Source: Halonatronum saccharophilum DSM 13868
Lineage (GTDB): Bacteria > Bacillota > Halanaerobiia > Halobacteroidales > Halobacteroidaceae
DNA: 64,000 bases
Assembly: GCF_000517025.1 (NCBI RefSeq)
Contig: NZ_KI912094.1
Location: 426,707 to 490,706 of the forward strand
Direction of reading: 5' to 3'
Shown here: positions 18,871 to 29,272 of the stretch, one piece after another
Layout: each line of letters begins with the position of its first letter
Position numbering within the stretch: position 1 is the first letter of the stretch
Program-made: the position numbers and the translations under genes
Notes under the pieces: model-generated
What the model saw: only the letters and a program-made list of their open reading frames with translations
What the model was told of the DNA's origin: nothing
Databases searched by the model: none

Positions 18871-19161
18871 TTACTTCACAATAGCTAAAACATCTTTTTC
18901 ACTGATAATTAAGTATTCCTCACCATTATGTTTAATATCAGATCCAGCAAACTTACTGTAAATAACTATATCACCAGCATTTACTTCTGGAGCAATAGTC
19001 TCTCCACTGTCTAACTTTCTTCCAGAACCTACAGCAACTACTTCACCTTGCTGCGGCTTTTCTTTAGCGCTATCTGGCAAAACTATACCACTTTTAGTCT
19101 TCTCCTCTTTTGCTTCAACACTCTTGATAACAACTCTGTCACCTAAAGGCTTAATACTCAT
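18871..19161 (-). CDS. groS: Co-chaperonin GroES (10 kDa)
   Basis: A 96-residue lid protein for GroEL. It has the family start [20 protein letters not shown], the mobile loop [17 protein letters not shown] and the end [14 protein letters not shown]. It is the first gene of the operon, with a sigma-A promoter and CIRCE element ahead of it. Confidence 0.97.
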   Translation of the reverse strand: MSIKPLGDRVVIKSVEAKEEKTKSGIVLPDSAKEKPQQGEVVAVGSGRKLDSGETIAPEVNAGDIVIYSKFAGSDIKHNGEEYLIISEKDVLAIVK

Positions 19162-19199
19162 AAAAAGAACCCTCCTTATTTATGTAGTCTTATTTTTTA

Positions 19200-19226
19200 T
19201 TATCACTCACTAGTAGCGAGTGCTAA
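19200..19226 (-). promoter_or_regulatory. CIRCE element (HrcA operator)
   Basis: Minus strand TTAGCACTC-N9-GAGTGATAA. The consensus is TTAGCACTC-N9-GAGTGCTAA, so there is one mismatch in the second arm. It lies between the promoter and groES. Confidence 0.93.
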
Positions 19227-19240
19227 TCATTACATAATTA

Positions 19241-19269
19241 ATAATAACTAACTCTTCCAATAAAAGCAA
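19241..19269 (-). promoter_or_regulatory. groES-groEL promoter
   Basis: -35 TTGCTT (19264-19269), 17-base spacer, -10 TATTAT (19241-19246), about 15 bases upstream of CIRCE. Confidence 0.65.
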
Positions 19270-19504
19270 GTCTAGATTTATTTTTTTATCCTCCTTAAAG
19301 AACAATTATCGCTCTTTAGAGCGGATTATCTCTATCATTCTCAACTAAATTATTTTTTTCTTCCCCATACTCTTTTTCCACATTAACATATTATATCCAC
19401 TTTGTTTTCCTTTATACATATAATTTAAATTAATAGGAATCTGGAACCTGGAATCAGTAAAATCAAAATCTTTTCCTGAGAGCTCAAAGCTGATAGCTAT
19501 TATA

Positions 19505-19533
19505 TTGACATTACTGGGTAAATACTATAAGAT
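19505..19533 (+). promoter_or_regulatory. Promoter of the ACT/UPF0210 operon
   Basis: -35 TTGACA (19505-19510), 17-base spacer, -10 TAAGAT (19528-19533), followed by the AAAGGAGGG ribosome site before the gene at 19577. The rest of the 19227-19576 gap shows only a small hairpin (CGCTCTTTAGAGCG near 19313). Confidence 0.7.
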
Positions 19534-19576
19534 ATAGATTAATTAAACTGATAATTATATAAAGGAGGGAATTAAA

Positions 19577-19867
19577 GTGGTAAAAGAAACTGGACAAAAA
19601 AGAGCAGTCTTAACTGTGTTAGGTAGTGATAAAGTTGGCATCGTAGCCAAAGTTACCGCACTACTTGCTAAACATAATGCTAATATACTAGATATTAGCC
19701 AAACCTTATTAGAAGATCTATTTTCTATGATTATGCTAATTGATATTGAAGACCTAAGCCTAGACTTTGAAACTCTAAATAAAGAATTAGAAGAGTTAAG
19801 TAAAGAATTAGAGGTTCAAATAAAATTACAAAATGAAGAAGTATTCCGTTATATGCACCGCATCTAA
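19577..19867 (+). CDS. ACT domain protein, UPF0237 family
   Basis: A 96-residue single ACT domain whose start reads VKETGQKRAVLTVLGSDKVG after a GTG. It contains DKVGIVAKVTALLAKHNANILDIS and ends with the conserved EVFRYMHRI. ACT domains bind small ligands such as amino acids. It is always found next to the UPF0210 gene, which follows after 20 bases in the same operon. The ribosome site GGAGGG is strong. The function of the pair is unknown. Confidence 0.9.
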   Translation: MVKETGQKRAVLTVLGSDKVGIVAKVTALLAKHNANILDISQTLLEDLFSMIMLIDIEDLSLDFETLNKELEELSKELEVQIKLQNEEVFRYMHRI

Positions 19868-19887
19868 GTATTAGGAGGTGAAATAAA

Positions 19888-21249
19888 ATGTTATTTAATA
19901 CTGGAGAAATTCTAGAAACTGTTAAGATGATCGAGACAGAAAATTTTGATATCAGAACCATTACTATGGGGATTAATTTAAGAGATTGTTCCCACCCAGA
20001 TATCGATATCTTAAACAAACAGATATATAATAAGATAACTACTCAAGCTAAGGATTTAGTAAAAGTAGCCAATAAAATTGAAGGAGAATTTGGTGTTCCA
20101 ATAATCAATAAAAGAATCTCTGTAACACCAATATCTATTGTTGCTAATGCTTGTAAAGAAGAAAACTATACAAGTATTGCCCAAACCTTAGATAAAGCTG
20201 CTAAGGAAGTTGGTGTCGACTTTATAGGTGGTTTTTCTGCGTTAGTACATAAAGGATACACCAAAGGGGAAAAAAACCTTATACAATCTATTCCTGAAGC
20301 ATTGGCAAAGACTGATCGGGTCTGTTCTTCTGTTAATGTAGCTTCTACTAAATCAGGTATCAATATGGATGCTGTCTTAGAGATGGGCCAAACAATTAAA
20401 AAAGCTGCTGATTTAACTGCAGATAAGGATGGTCTAGGAGCAGCTAAACTTGTAGTCTTCTGTAATGTTCCTGAGGACAACCCCTTTATGGCTGGTGCAT
20501 TTCATGGTACAGGTGAGCCTGAAGCAGTAATTAATATTGGTGTTAGTGGACCAGGAGTTGTTAATAATGTTGTTAACAAGATTCCTGAAGCAAACTTTAA
20601 CCAATTGGCAGATACCATCAAAAGGACTGCTTTTAAAATAACTCGTATGGGTGAACTGGTAGGACAAAGAGCTTCTGAAATGTTAGGAATTCCTTTTGGA
20701 ATCGTTGACCTATCCTTGGCCCCAACCCCTGCTATCGGTGATAGTGTTGCTAATATCTTAGAAGGTATGGGTCTAGAATACTGTGGAACCCATGGTACAA
20801 CTGCAGCTTTAGCTTTACTAAATGATGCTGTTAAAAAAGGAGGTTCTATGGCCTCTTCTTCAGTTGGTGGATTAAGTGGAGCCTTCATCCCTGTTAGTGA
20901 AGACCAAGGAATGATTGAAGCAACTAAAGTTGGAGCACTAAGCTTAGAAAGATTAGAAGCTATGACTGCCGTCTGCTCAGTTGGATTAGATATGATTGCA
21001 GTCCCTGGTAGCACATCAGCCCAAACCATTGCTGCTATAATTGCCGATGAAATGGCTATTGGTATGATTAACAAGAAAACAACTGCAGTTAGAATGATCC
21101 CTGCACCAAACAAGGATGTAGGTGATGAGGTTAAATTTGGTGGTCTTCTAGGTGAAGCACCAATTATGAAAGTAAGCAAATTCAGTTCAGATAAATTTGT
21201 TAATCGTGGTGGTAGAATACCCGCCCCAATCCAAGCATTAACAAATTAA
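19888..21249 (+). CDS. UPF0210 / PFL-family protein (DUF711)
   Basis: A 453-residue protein of the UPF0210 family, with a fold distantly related to pyruvate formate-lyase-like alpha/beta barrels but no glycyl-radical motif that I can see. Landmarks are [49 protein letters not shown] and the Gly-rich [20 protein letters not shown]. No reaction has been established from sequence. It is the second gene of the operon with the ACT protein, which probably regulates it. One of only two convincing plus-strand genes in the window. Confidence 0.9.
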   Translation: MLFNTGEILETVKMIETENFDIRTITMGINLRDCSHPDIDILNKQIYNKITTQAKDLVKVANKIEGEFGVPIINKRISVTPISIVANACKEENYTSIAQTLDKAAKEVGVDFIGGFSALVHKGYTKGEKNLIQSIPEALAKTDRVCSSVNVASTKSGINMDAVLEMGQTIKKAADLTADKDGLGAAKLVVFCNVPEDNPFMAGAFHGTGEPEAVINIGVSGPGVVNNVVNKIPEANFNQLADTIKRTAFKITRMGELVGQRASEMLGIPFGIVDLSLAPTPAIGDSVANILEGMGLEYCGTHGTTAALALLNDAVKKGGSMASSSVGGLSGAFIPVSEDQGMIEATKVGALSLERLEAMTAVCSVGLDMIAVPGSTSAQTIAAIIADEMAIGMINKKTTAVRMIPAPNKDVGDEVKFGGLLGEAPIMKVSKFSSDKFVNRGGRIPAPIQALTN

Positions 21250-21272
21250 GAATATTTTAACCCTAAACCCAC

Positions 21273-21302
21273 GATAGAAAGTCAGCTTGCTGACTTTCTA
21301 TC
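21273..21302 (+). terminator. Palindrome after UPF0210 gene, related to that at 9168
   Basis: GATAGAAAGTCAGC-TT-GCTGACTTTCTATC, with no T-tract. The core matches the palindrome at 9168-9201. It lies 23 bases after the UPF0210 stop. The remaining 220 bases before the next gene show no feature I can name. Confidence 0.55.
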
Positions 21303-21522
21303 CCTTATACCTTGACTTTAAATTCTCAATCCTTAATTTTTAATTACTTTCTAACTCTCCATTCTCAATTCTAAACTGTTCTTTACTATCGCTTATCTCT
21401 TACCCCTTCTTTATTATAACCCCTTCTTTTTCACAAATATAAAGATCTTCAATATCCTCAACTATATTATCCTTATAATAAGAATAAAAGAACAAACTCC
21501 AGAAACAAAATAGCATAACAGT

Positions 21523-22458
21523 CTATTCTTTTATATCCGAAATAATTCCTTTTAATGAACGAGCTGAGTATTTTATTTTATCCATCTCCTCCTCTAAAAG
21601 AGGTAATTCTATTATATCTTCTACCCCTTCTCTACCAACTACACAAGGAACACTTAAGGCAACATCCTCTAAACCATACTCTCCTTCTAAAAGGGTTGAG
21701 ACTGGCAATATAGACCTTTCATTAAGTAATATTGCTTTTACCATCCTACCTACACCTGCGGCTATCCCATGGTTTGTATATCCTTTCTTGCTCCATATTT
21801 CAAAACCTATCTTCCTTACCCTCTCTTCTACTCCAGCTTTATCTAGGTGGATATTAAAACCTCTCAACTTAGCGAATTCCTCCAAACTATAACCACAAAT
21901 ATTAGCTATACTCCAAGGAGCAAAGGAGGTAGCTCCATGTTCACCTAAGATATAAGCAAATATATTCTTAGGATCTAAATTATATTTATTTCCGATAAAT
22001 CTCATAAGTCGAGCACTATCAACCAAAGTACCCGTTCCAACTATCTTCTTTCTATCATATCCAAACTCCTTAGCAGCAATATAGGTTACTACATCTACTG
22101 GATTAGAGACTGGGATTATAATAGCATCTTTAGTATATTTAACTATCTCTTTCATTACACTTCTAGTAATATTAGCATTCTTTCTGGCCAAGTCCCTTCT
22201 GGTTTCCCCCTCTTTAATACTAGGACCAGCAGTCATAACGATTAGATCAGCACCTTTACAACTATTATATTCTCCTATTTTAAGGCTGGCACTTGGATTA
22301 TAATTATAAGATGTTGTATGAGAATAGTCTAAGACTTCGCCCTCAGCTTTCTCCTTATTTATATCTAATAAAGCTATCTCAGAAATTCCTCCCTGCCCTA
22401 AAAGTTCGCCAACGACTGCACTTCCAACCATCCCTGCACCAATAACTACCACCTTCAT
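21523..22458 (-). CDS. L-lactate dehydrogenase-family 2-hydroxyacid dehydrogenase
   Basis: A 311-residue NAD-dependent enzyme of the LDH/MDH family. It has the Rossmann start VVVIGAGMVGSAVV, NAD-specific D32 in LLDIN, the active-site pair D147/R150 in GTLVDSARLM and the proton-relay H174 in GEHG. The specificity loop reads AGPSIKEGETRRDL. LDHs have Gln and MDHs Arg at the position here held by Ile81, so the substrate may be a branched or larger 2-oxoacid. It starts 18 bases downstream of the radical SAM gene and may be co-transcribed with it. Called LDH-like, not ldh. Confidence 0.8.
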   Translation of the reverse strand: MKVVVIGAGMVGSAVVGELLGQGGISEIALLDINKEKAEGEVLDYSHTTSYNYNPSASLKIGEYNSCKGADLIVMTAGPSIKEGETRRDLARKNANITRSVMKEIVKYTKDAIIIPVSNPVDVVTYIAAKEFGYDRKKIVGTGTLVDSARLMRFIGNKYNLDPKNIFAYILGEHGATSFAPWSIANICGYSLEEFAKLRGFNIHLDKAGVEERVRKIGFEIWSKKGYTNHGIAAGVGRMVKAILLNERSILPVSTLLEGEYGLEDVALSVPCVVGREGVEDIIELPLLEEEMDKIKYSARSLKGIISDIKE

Positions 22459-22475
22459 CTTATCATCCCCCTTAA

Positions 22476-23825
22476 TTATATTACCTCTACCTCTACCCCA
22501 AATTCTTTGACCAACTTGTAGTAATTATCACCTTTAAGGTCATTACCCCAATTATCAAAAGAAACTGCTGGTAGAATTATAAGATCAATATTCTCTAAAT
22601 CACCCCTATAATCCTTTAAAGTTTTCCTAAAATCATCTAAAACTAATAAACCTGCTGATAGTATTGTCCCTCCAAAGAAATAATTCTTTGCTACTAATAT
22701 ATCTAAAAATTCTACCTCTTCTCTTACTTCCTTTAAAACAAGCTCTATCCTCTTTTCGGCTAGTTGAGAAGTTAATATCAAAACCCTTTTAGCTCGACAA
22801 CTTCTGATTATTCTATCAATATCATCTATTAAGTAAGTATCTATATCATAATCAAAGACCAGACCAGAACTCTCCTTAGCCTCCTTCTTTATTATTAACT
22901 CTTTAATTTCTCCTTTACGAGAAACCTTAATAACAGGATCTTTAGCCTTTAAAACCTTATGGAAGGCATCTACTCTAGACTGAACACTCTCTCTTTGAAC
23001 CTCTAAGATTATATCATCTATCAACAGTTTAGAGTTATAAGAGGGACTATCTTTGATTATACCGATAACGTTGGCCCTTAAATCTTCAATCCTACTTGGT
23101 TCTAAAGTTATAGGTGTCTGATATTTATTTCTCATCTTTTGAATAAAATCCTCTAGTTGCCCCCATAACTTAAGATCAAACTTAATCTCTTGGGGACTAA
23201 ATTTAGTATATCCAGGCAAGAAGACTCTAATGGTTTGAGCATTATTATCTGCCAAGTAATCAATAGTCCCCTCTAAATCATCCCACCCTGTAATATGGGG
23301 CATAGCAACAATACTACCATGATAGTCTATCTCTAATTTATATAAAATCTTAATTGCCTCTAGTGCCACACTACCTTTAATATCTTTCATTAAAGCCTTA
23401 CGGCCCTTTAAGGTGGCACTATTTAAAGAGAGGTTGATCTCAATTGGCTCTAACTCTTTTAGCTTCTCTAAATTCTCTCTGGTAAAGGCTTTACCATTTG
23501 TTGTTAGCTGAATCTTAGTCTTTGGAAGCTTTGTTCTTAAAAGTTCCAAGACCTCCCAAACTTGAGGGTGGGTAAATGGCTCCCCCTCACAGATGCGAGT
23601 AATTGACTCACCAATTACCACCTTTTTATCCTCATCTAAAAACTCTATTAAATCCTTTATCTCTTCTAAAGGGCGATGACCTAGAGAATAGGTTTCAATA
23701 CCCTTAGGATTTCCTCTATGACTACAGAATAAACATCTCACATTACAAATTGATGTAATGGGTAGAATATTTCTATCTTGAGCCGATAATAAAGCTAATG
23801 CCCCCTCTGAGTAGTTCACTCTCAT
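22476..23825 (-). CDS. Radical SAM protein with DUF512-like C-terminus
   Basis: A 449-residue protein. The radical SAM cluster motif is CNVRCLFC at about residues 26-33. The SAM-binding region includes GEPFTHPQVWEVLELL and IQLTTNGKAFT. The C-terminal third (about 330-449) resembles the DUF512 domain of FeS oxidoreductases (KNYFFGGTILSAGLLVLDDF, ILPAVSFDNWGND). The reaction is unknown. The ATG at 23825 follows GAAGG; an upstream TTG (23858) has no ribosome site. It precedes the LDH-like gene by 17 bases. Confidence 0.8.
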   Translation of the reverse strand: MRVNYSEGALALLSAQDRNILPITSICNVRCLFCSHRGNPKGIETYSLGHRPLEEIKDLIEFLDEDKKVVIGESITRICEGEPFTHPQVWEVLELLRTKLPKTKIQLTTNGKAFTRENLEKLKELEPIEINLSLNSATLKGRKALMKDIKGSVALEAIKILYKLEIDYHGSIVAMPHITGWDDLEGTIDYLADNNAQTIRVFLPGYTKFSPQEIKFDLKLWGQLEDFIQKMRNKYQTPITLEPSRIEDLRANVIGIIKDSPSYNSKLLIDDIILEVQRESVQSRVDAFHKVLKAKDPVIKVSRKGEIKELIIKKEAKESSGLVFDYDIDTYLIDDIDRIIRSCRAKRVLILTSQLAEKRIELVLKEVREEVEFLDILVAKNYFFGGTILSAGLLVLDDFRKTLKDYRGDLENIDLIILPAVSFDNWGNDLKGDNYYKLVKEFGVEVEVI

Positions 23826-23912
23826 TACCTTCTTTCTAATGTTTGTTAATATGATCAAAATAAAAAACTCACTTCAATAAAATATATACTTTTCTATTCT
23901 TTAAATTTAAAA

Positions 23913-25817
23913 TTATATCTTAAACTCTTGTGTTAAGTCTTGTAAATTTTGAGCCATTTTCGATAAATCTTGTGCTGAATAAGCTATTTCTGATGACATA
24001 TTTTCTATATCCTCAGTTGCATTATTTACTTCATCAGTATCTTGGGCCAAGATATTTGCAGCTTTAGAAGTTTGCTCTATCTGCATAGATGTCTCTCTTA
24101 CCGACCTCTTTATTTCTTCAAATATTTCACCAGCATTTCCTGCAATTTCTCGACCTACTTTAGCTTTACTTTCTAGCTCTTTAACCATTGTAATCCCAAC
24201 TTTTGATTGCTTTTGAGTTTTATTAATTAAATTAGAAATTTCATCTGTTGCTTTAGCAGTTTCAAGTGCTAAATTTCTTATTTCATCTGCAACAACAGCA
24301 AACCCTTTTCCATGCTCCCCTGCTCTAGCTGCTTCTATTGCTGCATTTAAAGCTAATAAATTAGTTTGCTCTGCTATACTAGTGATTAATTCAACAATTG
24401 TTCCTATCTCTTCAGAATAATTATCTAAGTTTTCGATTACCTCTACCGTCTTAATAATTGCTGTATTAATCTCTTCAATACTAGTTACCGTTGCATTAAT
24501 ATTTTCACTACCCTTATTTGTCTGCAAATCTGATCTTTCAGAAAAACTTGCTACCTCTTCTGTACTAGCTGAAATTTCTTCAATTCCTGCAGATATATTC
24601 TGAATCAATTCATTAGTAAATTGTATACTTGAATCACCTTCCTGTGCTGATGCTGATAACTCTTCACTAGAACCAGCTAATTGCTCAGCAATGGATATTA
24701 TTTTTTCAATCATACTCTTTAAATTATTTGTCATTTTATTAAAGTCATTAGCTAAAAATCCAATCTCATCTTCTCTATTTAAATAACGTGTAGAAAGCGC
24801 TTTAGTAAAATCACCTTTGGCTATAACCATAGTATACTTACTAATATTATTTAACGGAATAATAATTATTTTTCTTAGTATATAATAAAGTAATAAAATA
24901 AAAATAATCAAACTAATAATTGATACTATTACTGATTCAAATAGCCTTTCACCAATACCAATTTCAGATAGTGGTAAAGTTAAAATTAATATTAAGCCTG
25001 TATCTCCTATTTCTGAATACGTTAAAAGATAATCTTCTCCACTTATATCAATAATCATTAATTGATTATTAGTATTACCTAAGATGTCGCTAGCTACATC
25101 TTTAAATTTACTACTCTCTTCTTTAATATTAAAATTATTTGCAGTTGTATCGGAGTTTACTACAAAGTTTCCAGTGTCACTTATCAAATAAGCTTCACCT
25201 TGTTCACCTATACTAATATCTTCTATATATGTTGTCATATCATTTAAATTAATATCAATAGTTGTAACTCCTATAACAGCTCTATCCTTATATATAGGAG
25301 TAGTATAAGTCATCATAGTTATTTCAGAAACTTCATCATAGTAAGGCTCACTCCACTTAGAACCATCCCCTTTAAAACCATTTTTATACCATTGATAAGT
25401 AAAATAATCGTAATCACTATTGCTATAATCCCAAGTAGTTTCTAACTTTCCCCCATCTAAATATATATACGGCCCATAATATTCTTTCTCTTGATCATAT
25501 TCATACGGTTCCATCCAAAATCCAGAACCCATCACTAATTCTAACCCACTTATTAAATTTTCTATATACCTTAAATTAAACTCGGTATCCCTACTTTCTG
25601 ATATAATTTGACTTAAACCTCTTGCTGCTTCATCAATTATTAAAAACTCAGAATTAACTTTGCTTACTTCTTCATTAGTTCTAGCTGTTAAATGTAATTT
25701 AGTTTCTTCTAATAAATTTTCTTCATATGTCGAAGTATTTAAATAGATTTGTATTGCAAATATTATAATTGCCAATACTAACATTGCAAATACAATCTTT
25801 CTACCTATAGAATTCAT
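23913..25817 (-). CDS. Methyl-accepting chemotaxis protein with double-Cache sensor
   Basis: A 634-residue receptor. It has TM1 (about 8-27), an extracellular dCache sensor (about 35-280, with [20 protein letters not shown]), TM2 (about 292-315) and HAMP (about 316-370). A signalling domain follows, with the conserved hairpin tip [20 protein letters not shown]. It senses an extracellular ligand and controls CheA; the ligand cannot be predicted. It is preceded by a GGGGGG ribosome site. A decayed paralogue sits directly upstream at 26036-26515. Confidence 0.93.
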   Translation of the reverse strand: MNSIGRKIVFAMLVLAIIIFAIQIYLNTSTYEENLLEETKLHLTARTNEEVSKVNSEFLIIDEAARGLSQIISESRDTEFNLRYIENLISGLELVMGSGFWMEPYEYDQEKEYYGPYIYLDGGKLETTWDYSNSDYDYFTYQWYKNGFKGDGSKWSEPYYDEVSEITMMTYTTPIYKDRAVIGVTTIDINLNDMTTYIEDISIGEQGEAYLISDTGNFVVNSDTTANNFNIKEESSKFKDVASDILGNTNNQLMIIDISGEDYLLTYSEIGDTGLILILTLPLSEIGIGERLFESVIVSIISLIIFILLLYYILRKIIIIPLNNISKYTMVIAKGDFTKALSTRYLNREDEIGFLANDFNKMTNNLKSMIEKIISIAEQLAGSSEELSASAQEGDSSIQFTNELIQNISAGIEEISASTEEVASFSERSDLQTNKGSENINATVTSIEEINTAIIKTVEVIENLDNYSEEIGTIVELITSIAEQTNLLALNAAIEAARAGEHGKGFAVVADEIRNLALETAKATDEISNLINKTQKQSKVGITMVKELESKAKVGREIAGNAGEIFEEIKRSVRETSMQIEQTSKAANILAQDTDEVNNATEDIENMSSEIAYSAQDLSKMAQNLQDLTQEFKI

Positions 25818-26035
25818 TTTATTCCCCCCTTTTTTAAACTTCTATCAGCATTAATATAAAGTAAATTACTTCATATTAATGTGATTCTACCTTTTTAGAC
25901 AAATTCCTGCAAGAAAATATTTTACCTTTATCATCTGTATTTAATTGAAAAAAATCACTTTTAATTCCACTTAAATAATACTAAATGTATATATTGGGTT
26001 TGGGGTTAATATTATGTAACGCTAAACTATTAGTA

Positions 26036-26515
26036 GTCTTAGCAGTCTATTCTGCAACATTAGTGATTAACTCGATTATTTCCCCAATCTCTTTTGAAGT
26101 ATTGTCTAAATTATTAATTACATTTACAGTTTCATTAACTACTTGATTTATTTCTTCCATACTTTTTACTGTAGATTCAATATTTTGACTCCCCTTATTA
26201 GTTTGTAGATTAAATTCTTATGATAAACTAGCCACTTCTTGTGCATTAGCTAAAATCTCTTGAATAACTGCTTATAATATTCTCAATTAAATCATTTGTC
26301 ATTTCTATAGTAGCATTACCTTCTTCTGCTGATGCAGATACCTTCTCACTATAAGCCGATATATTTTCTATATTGCCTGTTAGATTGCCTAGAATATTTT
26401 TTAAGCTCTCTTGCATATGATTAAGCGATTGAGATAATTCTCCTATTTCATCTTCTGTCATAACTTCTAAGCGACCTACTCTTAAATTTCCATTGGCAAC
26501 TTCTTTAGCAAAAAT
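26036..26515 (-). pseudogene. Decayed chemoreceptor fragment
   Basis: The minus strand encodes pieces of a second receptor: a HAMP region (VANGNLRVGRLEVMTEDEIG) and adaptation-helix sequence up to NDLIENI. After a frame change and a stop, NLQTNKGSQNIEST and EEIGEIIELITNVAE-like pieces follow. It has no sensor domain, no signalling tip and several frame breaks. It matches the intact receptor next door, so it is probably the relic of a tandem duplicate. The stretch 25818-26035 before the intact gene shows no other gene. Confidence 0.75.
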
Positions 26516-26544
26516 AAAAAATAATCCTCTTTAAAGAGGATTAT
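26508..26544 (-). terminator. Terminator of the tsa operon
   Basis: The palindrome ATAATCCTCTTT / AAAGAGGATTAT (26521-26544) overlaps the tsaD stop. On the minus strand it is followed by TTTTTATTTTTG. Confidence 0.8.
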
Positions 26545-27560
26545 CTCAATCTTAAAGCAGGGTAGGCATTTAATGAATAAGGGTTCACTTCCTTATTCTC
26601 CTGCCACCTAAAGTAACCTGCACTAGCAATCATTGCTGCATTATCAGTACAAAGCTTAGGCTCTGGATAATATAGTTTTATATTCAATTCTTCCAAAGCT
26701 TCCTTTAACTCTCTTCTTAATTGAGAATTAGAAGCTACTCCTCCAGATAAGAGAACTTGTTTAACACCCTTATTCTGGACTGCTTTAATAACCTTTGCCT
26801 TTAAAACATCGACTACAGCCTGTTGGAAACTAGCTGCTAAATCAGCTTTATCTATTTCTTGACCCTTCTGCTTCTGGTTGTTAATATAATTTAGTACAGC
26901 AGTCTTTAAACCACTAAAACTAAAATCATAATTATCTTCATTGATAAAAGACCTTGGCAAATCTATTGCCTTGGGATCCCCCTCTTTTGCCAACTTATCA
27001 ATAGCTGGTCCACCAGGATAACCTATATCCATTACCCTAGCCACCTTATCAAAGGCCTCACCTGCTGCATCATCAAGAGTTCTACCCAATATCTGATACT
27101 GCCCTAAACTTTCAAAGTAAAGAAGATCAGTATGACCTCCAGATACAGTCAAACAAACTAGAGGTGGTTTTATATCAGGACTAGAGATGAAATTAGCATA
27201 GATATGACCTTCAATATGATTTACACCAATTAATGGAATAGAATGAGCATAAGAGATTGCCTTAGCAGCAGATATACCTACCAGTAATCCACCTACAAGA
27301 CCTGGGCCAAAGGTTACAGCAACCAAAGACAGATCATCATAACTCACCCTAGCCTCCTTTAAGGCTTCATCAATAACTGGATTTATAAGTTCAACATGCT
27401 TTCTTGAAGCAATCTCTGGCACTACTCCCCCAAACTTTCTATGCCAATCAACCTGTGAAGCAATTACATTAGATAAAACCTCTTTTCCATCCTTAACTAC
27501 TGCTACCGATGTTTCATCACAAGAACTTTCAATTCCCAAAGTTAAAAACGATTTCGACAT
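26541..27560 (-). CDS. tsaD: tRNA N6-adenosine threonylcarbamoyltransferase
   Basis: A 339-residue Kae1/Gcp/TsaD enzyme that transfers threonylcarbamoyl to A37 of ANN-decoding tRNAs (t6A) with TsaB and TsaE. It begins SFLTLGIESSCDETSVAV. The metal-binding histidines are in NHIEGH, and the ASKH-fold motifs TVSGGHTDL and LSGGVASNSQLR are present. The ATG is preceded by AGGAG nine bases away; a TTG three codons upstream is too close to it. Last gene of tsaE-tsaB-rimI-tsaD. Confidence 0.96.
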   Translation of the reverse strand: MSKSFLTLGIESSCDETSVAVVKDGKEVLSNVIASQVDWHRKFGGVVPEIASRKHVELINPVIDEALKEARVSYDDLSLVAVTFGPGLVGGLLVGISAAKAISYAHSIPLIGVNHIEGHIYANFISSPDIKPPLVCLTVSGGHTDLLYFESLGQYQILGRTLDDAAGEAFDKVARVMDIGYPGGPAIDKLAKEGDPKAIDLPRSFINEDNYDFSFSGLKTAVLNYINNQKQKGQEIDKADLAASFQQAVVDVLKAKVIKAVQNKGVKQVLLSGGVASNSQLRRELKEALEELNIKLYYPEPKLCTDNAAMIASAGYFRWQENKEVNPYSLNAYPALRLR

Positions 27561-27638
27561 ACCCTTCAACTCCTAGTTTAGCTATCAGCCGTCAGCTATC
27601 AGCAAATAATTTTCAACTGTACTCTTTTCTTTACACTT

Positions 27639-28085
27639 TCAAAATAATTCTTTCCACATAATAACTGCATCCTCTTTATTATCACTATAATAGTTTTTTC
27701 TGATACCAAACTCTCTAAAATTCTCCTTTAAATATAAAGCTTGAGCTTTCTCATTAGAAACTCTGACCTCTAAGGTTGCTCTTTTAATTCCAAAACCCTT
27801 CATATCTAAGCAGAAAACTCTTAAAAGTTTAGTGGCTATACCATTTTTTCTATATCCTTTATCAATTGCTAAATTAGTTATATGGCACTCATCTAAAACT
27901 AACCACCCTCCCATATAACCGACTACCTTATCTTCTAACTGAACAACAAGGTAATAGGCATATTCATTATTTAGCTCTCTTTTAAAGGATCTTTTACTCC
28001 ATGGGTTAGAAAAGGAATCTCTCTCAATCTTAAGAACATCTTCAAGATCAGCCTTTCTTAGCCCTCTAATCTCTAAAGAATCCAA
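27639..28085 (-). CDS. rimI: Ribosomal protein S18-alanine N-acetyltransferase
   Basis: A 148-residue GNAT-fold acetyltransferase. The acetyl-CoA loop is YRKNGIATKLL and the C-terminal RVSNEKAQALYLKENFREFG is typical of RimI. Its place between tsaB and tsaD is the standard Firmicute order and is the main support for RimI over a generic GNAT. Starts 15 bases after tsaB. Confidence 0.88.
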   Translation of the reverse strand: MDSLEIRGLRKADLEDVLKIERDSFSNPWSKRSFKRELNNEYAYYLVVQLEDKVVGYMGGWLVLDECHITNLAIDKGYRKNGIATKLLRVFCLDMKGFGIKRATLEVRVSNEKAQALYLKENFREFGIRKNYYSDNKEDAVIMWKELF

Positions 28086-28100
28086 TCAAATTACCACCTC

Positions 28101-28799
28101 TCAATTACTCTGCTTCTTCCTCCACTGAATTTCAGCTTGAGAAGCCTTTAAATAATTAGGTGTTAAACTTAGATAATCATCATCTTCTCCGGCTAAAAGC
28201 TTAGCACGGGCCAACTCACCTACTATAGCAGGCCGAGGGTTATTAAAGGTAGAGCTAACAAAGTTAGCTTCATTGATCTTTGAAGATATCTTCTCTTGAT
28301 ATAGGTTAGCTCCTTCACCAATAAAGTAAATCTTAGACTTTATCTCCTTTAAAACCTCCAAAAGATCATCTAGCTCCATTATAGCTTCCTCTCTTTGGAG
28401 TTCAAGGTTTTCTCCACCTTTATACAAAGCAGTAAAAACCCTCTCCCGCCTAGCATCTATCATTGGACATAAATAAGCAGAACTATACCTTAGAGAGTAA
28501 GCAATAGCTTCCAAATTAGATACTCCAACAATAGGGATCTCTAAGCTTTGTGCTAAAGTCTTTGCAGTAGTCAGCCCAATTCTAATTCCAGTAAATGATC
28601 CTGGCCCTAAAGTAGCCCCTATTCCATCTAAATCTTTAACTTTATAACCACAACTCTCAATTAAAGTTATTAACTGAGGCATTAACCTTTGGGAATGTGT
28701 TCGCTTTAGATTTAATAGCATCTCTCCTACAATACCCTCTTTAGAAACCAAAGATACACTTCCTGAACTGGTAGAACTATCAATTGATAGGATCAGCAT
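28101..28799 (-). CDS. tsaB: t6A biosynthesis partner protein TsaB
   Basis: A 232-residue paralogue of TsaD that scaffolds the threonylcarbamoyl complex. It begins LILSIDSSTSSGSVSLVS and has GATLGPGSFTGIRIGL near residue 60. The C-terminus LTPNYLKASQAE is characteristic. Its start overlaps tsaE by 20 bases, indicating translational coupling. Confidence 0.94.
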   Translation of the reverse strand: MLILSIDSSTSSGSVSLVSKEGIVGEMLLNLKRTHSQRLMPQLITLIESCGYKVKDLDGIGATLGPGSFTGIRIGLTTAKTLAQSLEIPIVGVSNLEAIAYSLRYSSAYLCPMIDARRERVFTALYKGGENLELQREEAIMELDDLLEVLKEIKSKIYFIGEGANLYQEKISSKINEANFVSSTFNNPRPAIVGELARAKLLAGEDDDYLSLTPNYLKASQAEIQWRKKQSN

Positions 28800-29250
28800 C
28801 TTTTTTCAGCTCCGTAATTAATCCAATAAATTTATTTGCCTGAGGTATGATTCTAATCTCTCTATCATTACCTTGGCCCTTCATATTAATATCTAAATAA
28901 TTATCAGGCATTAAAGTTCCAGACTTATCTGGCCATTCAATAATACTTACTCCATCACCATATATATAATCCTCAAATCCTATATCAGTTAGCTGCTGCT
29001 CTTTACTGATACGATATAAATCCATATGATTAACTCTCATTCTCCCACGATATTCATTTACAATAGTATATGTTGGACTAGTAATATCAACCGTAACTCC
29101 CAAACCTGCACATATACCTTTAGCTAAACTGGTCTTACCAGCCCCTAAATCACCTTGTAAACATACAATATCTCCTGGGTTTAATTTATTTCCTAACTTT
29201 TTGCCAAACTCAAAGGTCTCCTCTGGGTTGCTTGTCTTAATCTTTAACAT
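28780..29250 (-). CDS. tsaE: t6A biosynthesis ATPase TsaE
   Basis: A 156-residue small P-loop ATPase that drives turnover of the TsaBD complex. The Walker A is GDLGAGKTSLAKG, followed by the family motif SPTYTIVNEY. MDLYRI and IIEWPDK lie further along. First of the four t6A genes, just downstream of the TPR gene. Confidence 0.95.
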   Translation of the reverse strand: MLKIKTSNPEETFEFGKKLGNKLNPGDIVCLQGDLGAGKTSLAKGICAGLGVTVDITSPTYTIVNEYRGRMRVNHMDLYRISKEQQLTDIGFEDYIYGDGVSIIEWPDKSGTLMPDNYLDINMKGQGNDREIRIIPQANKFIGLITELKKDADPIN

Positions 29251-29272
29251 TACTTTCCCACCCCCAACAATT

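Noticed and set aside
19312-19326. CGCTCTTTAGAGCG hairpin upstream of groES
   Set aside because: The stem is short, no T-tract follows and it is not placed at a gene end, so I did not call it a terminator.
20502-21179. A 225-codon minus-strand open frame
   Set aside because: It lies fully antisense to the UPF0210 gene, which has clear family motifs and a promoter. The antisense product has no recognisable domain or ribosome site.
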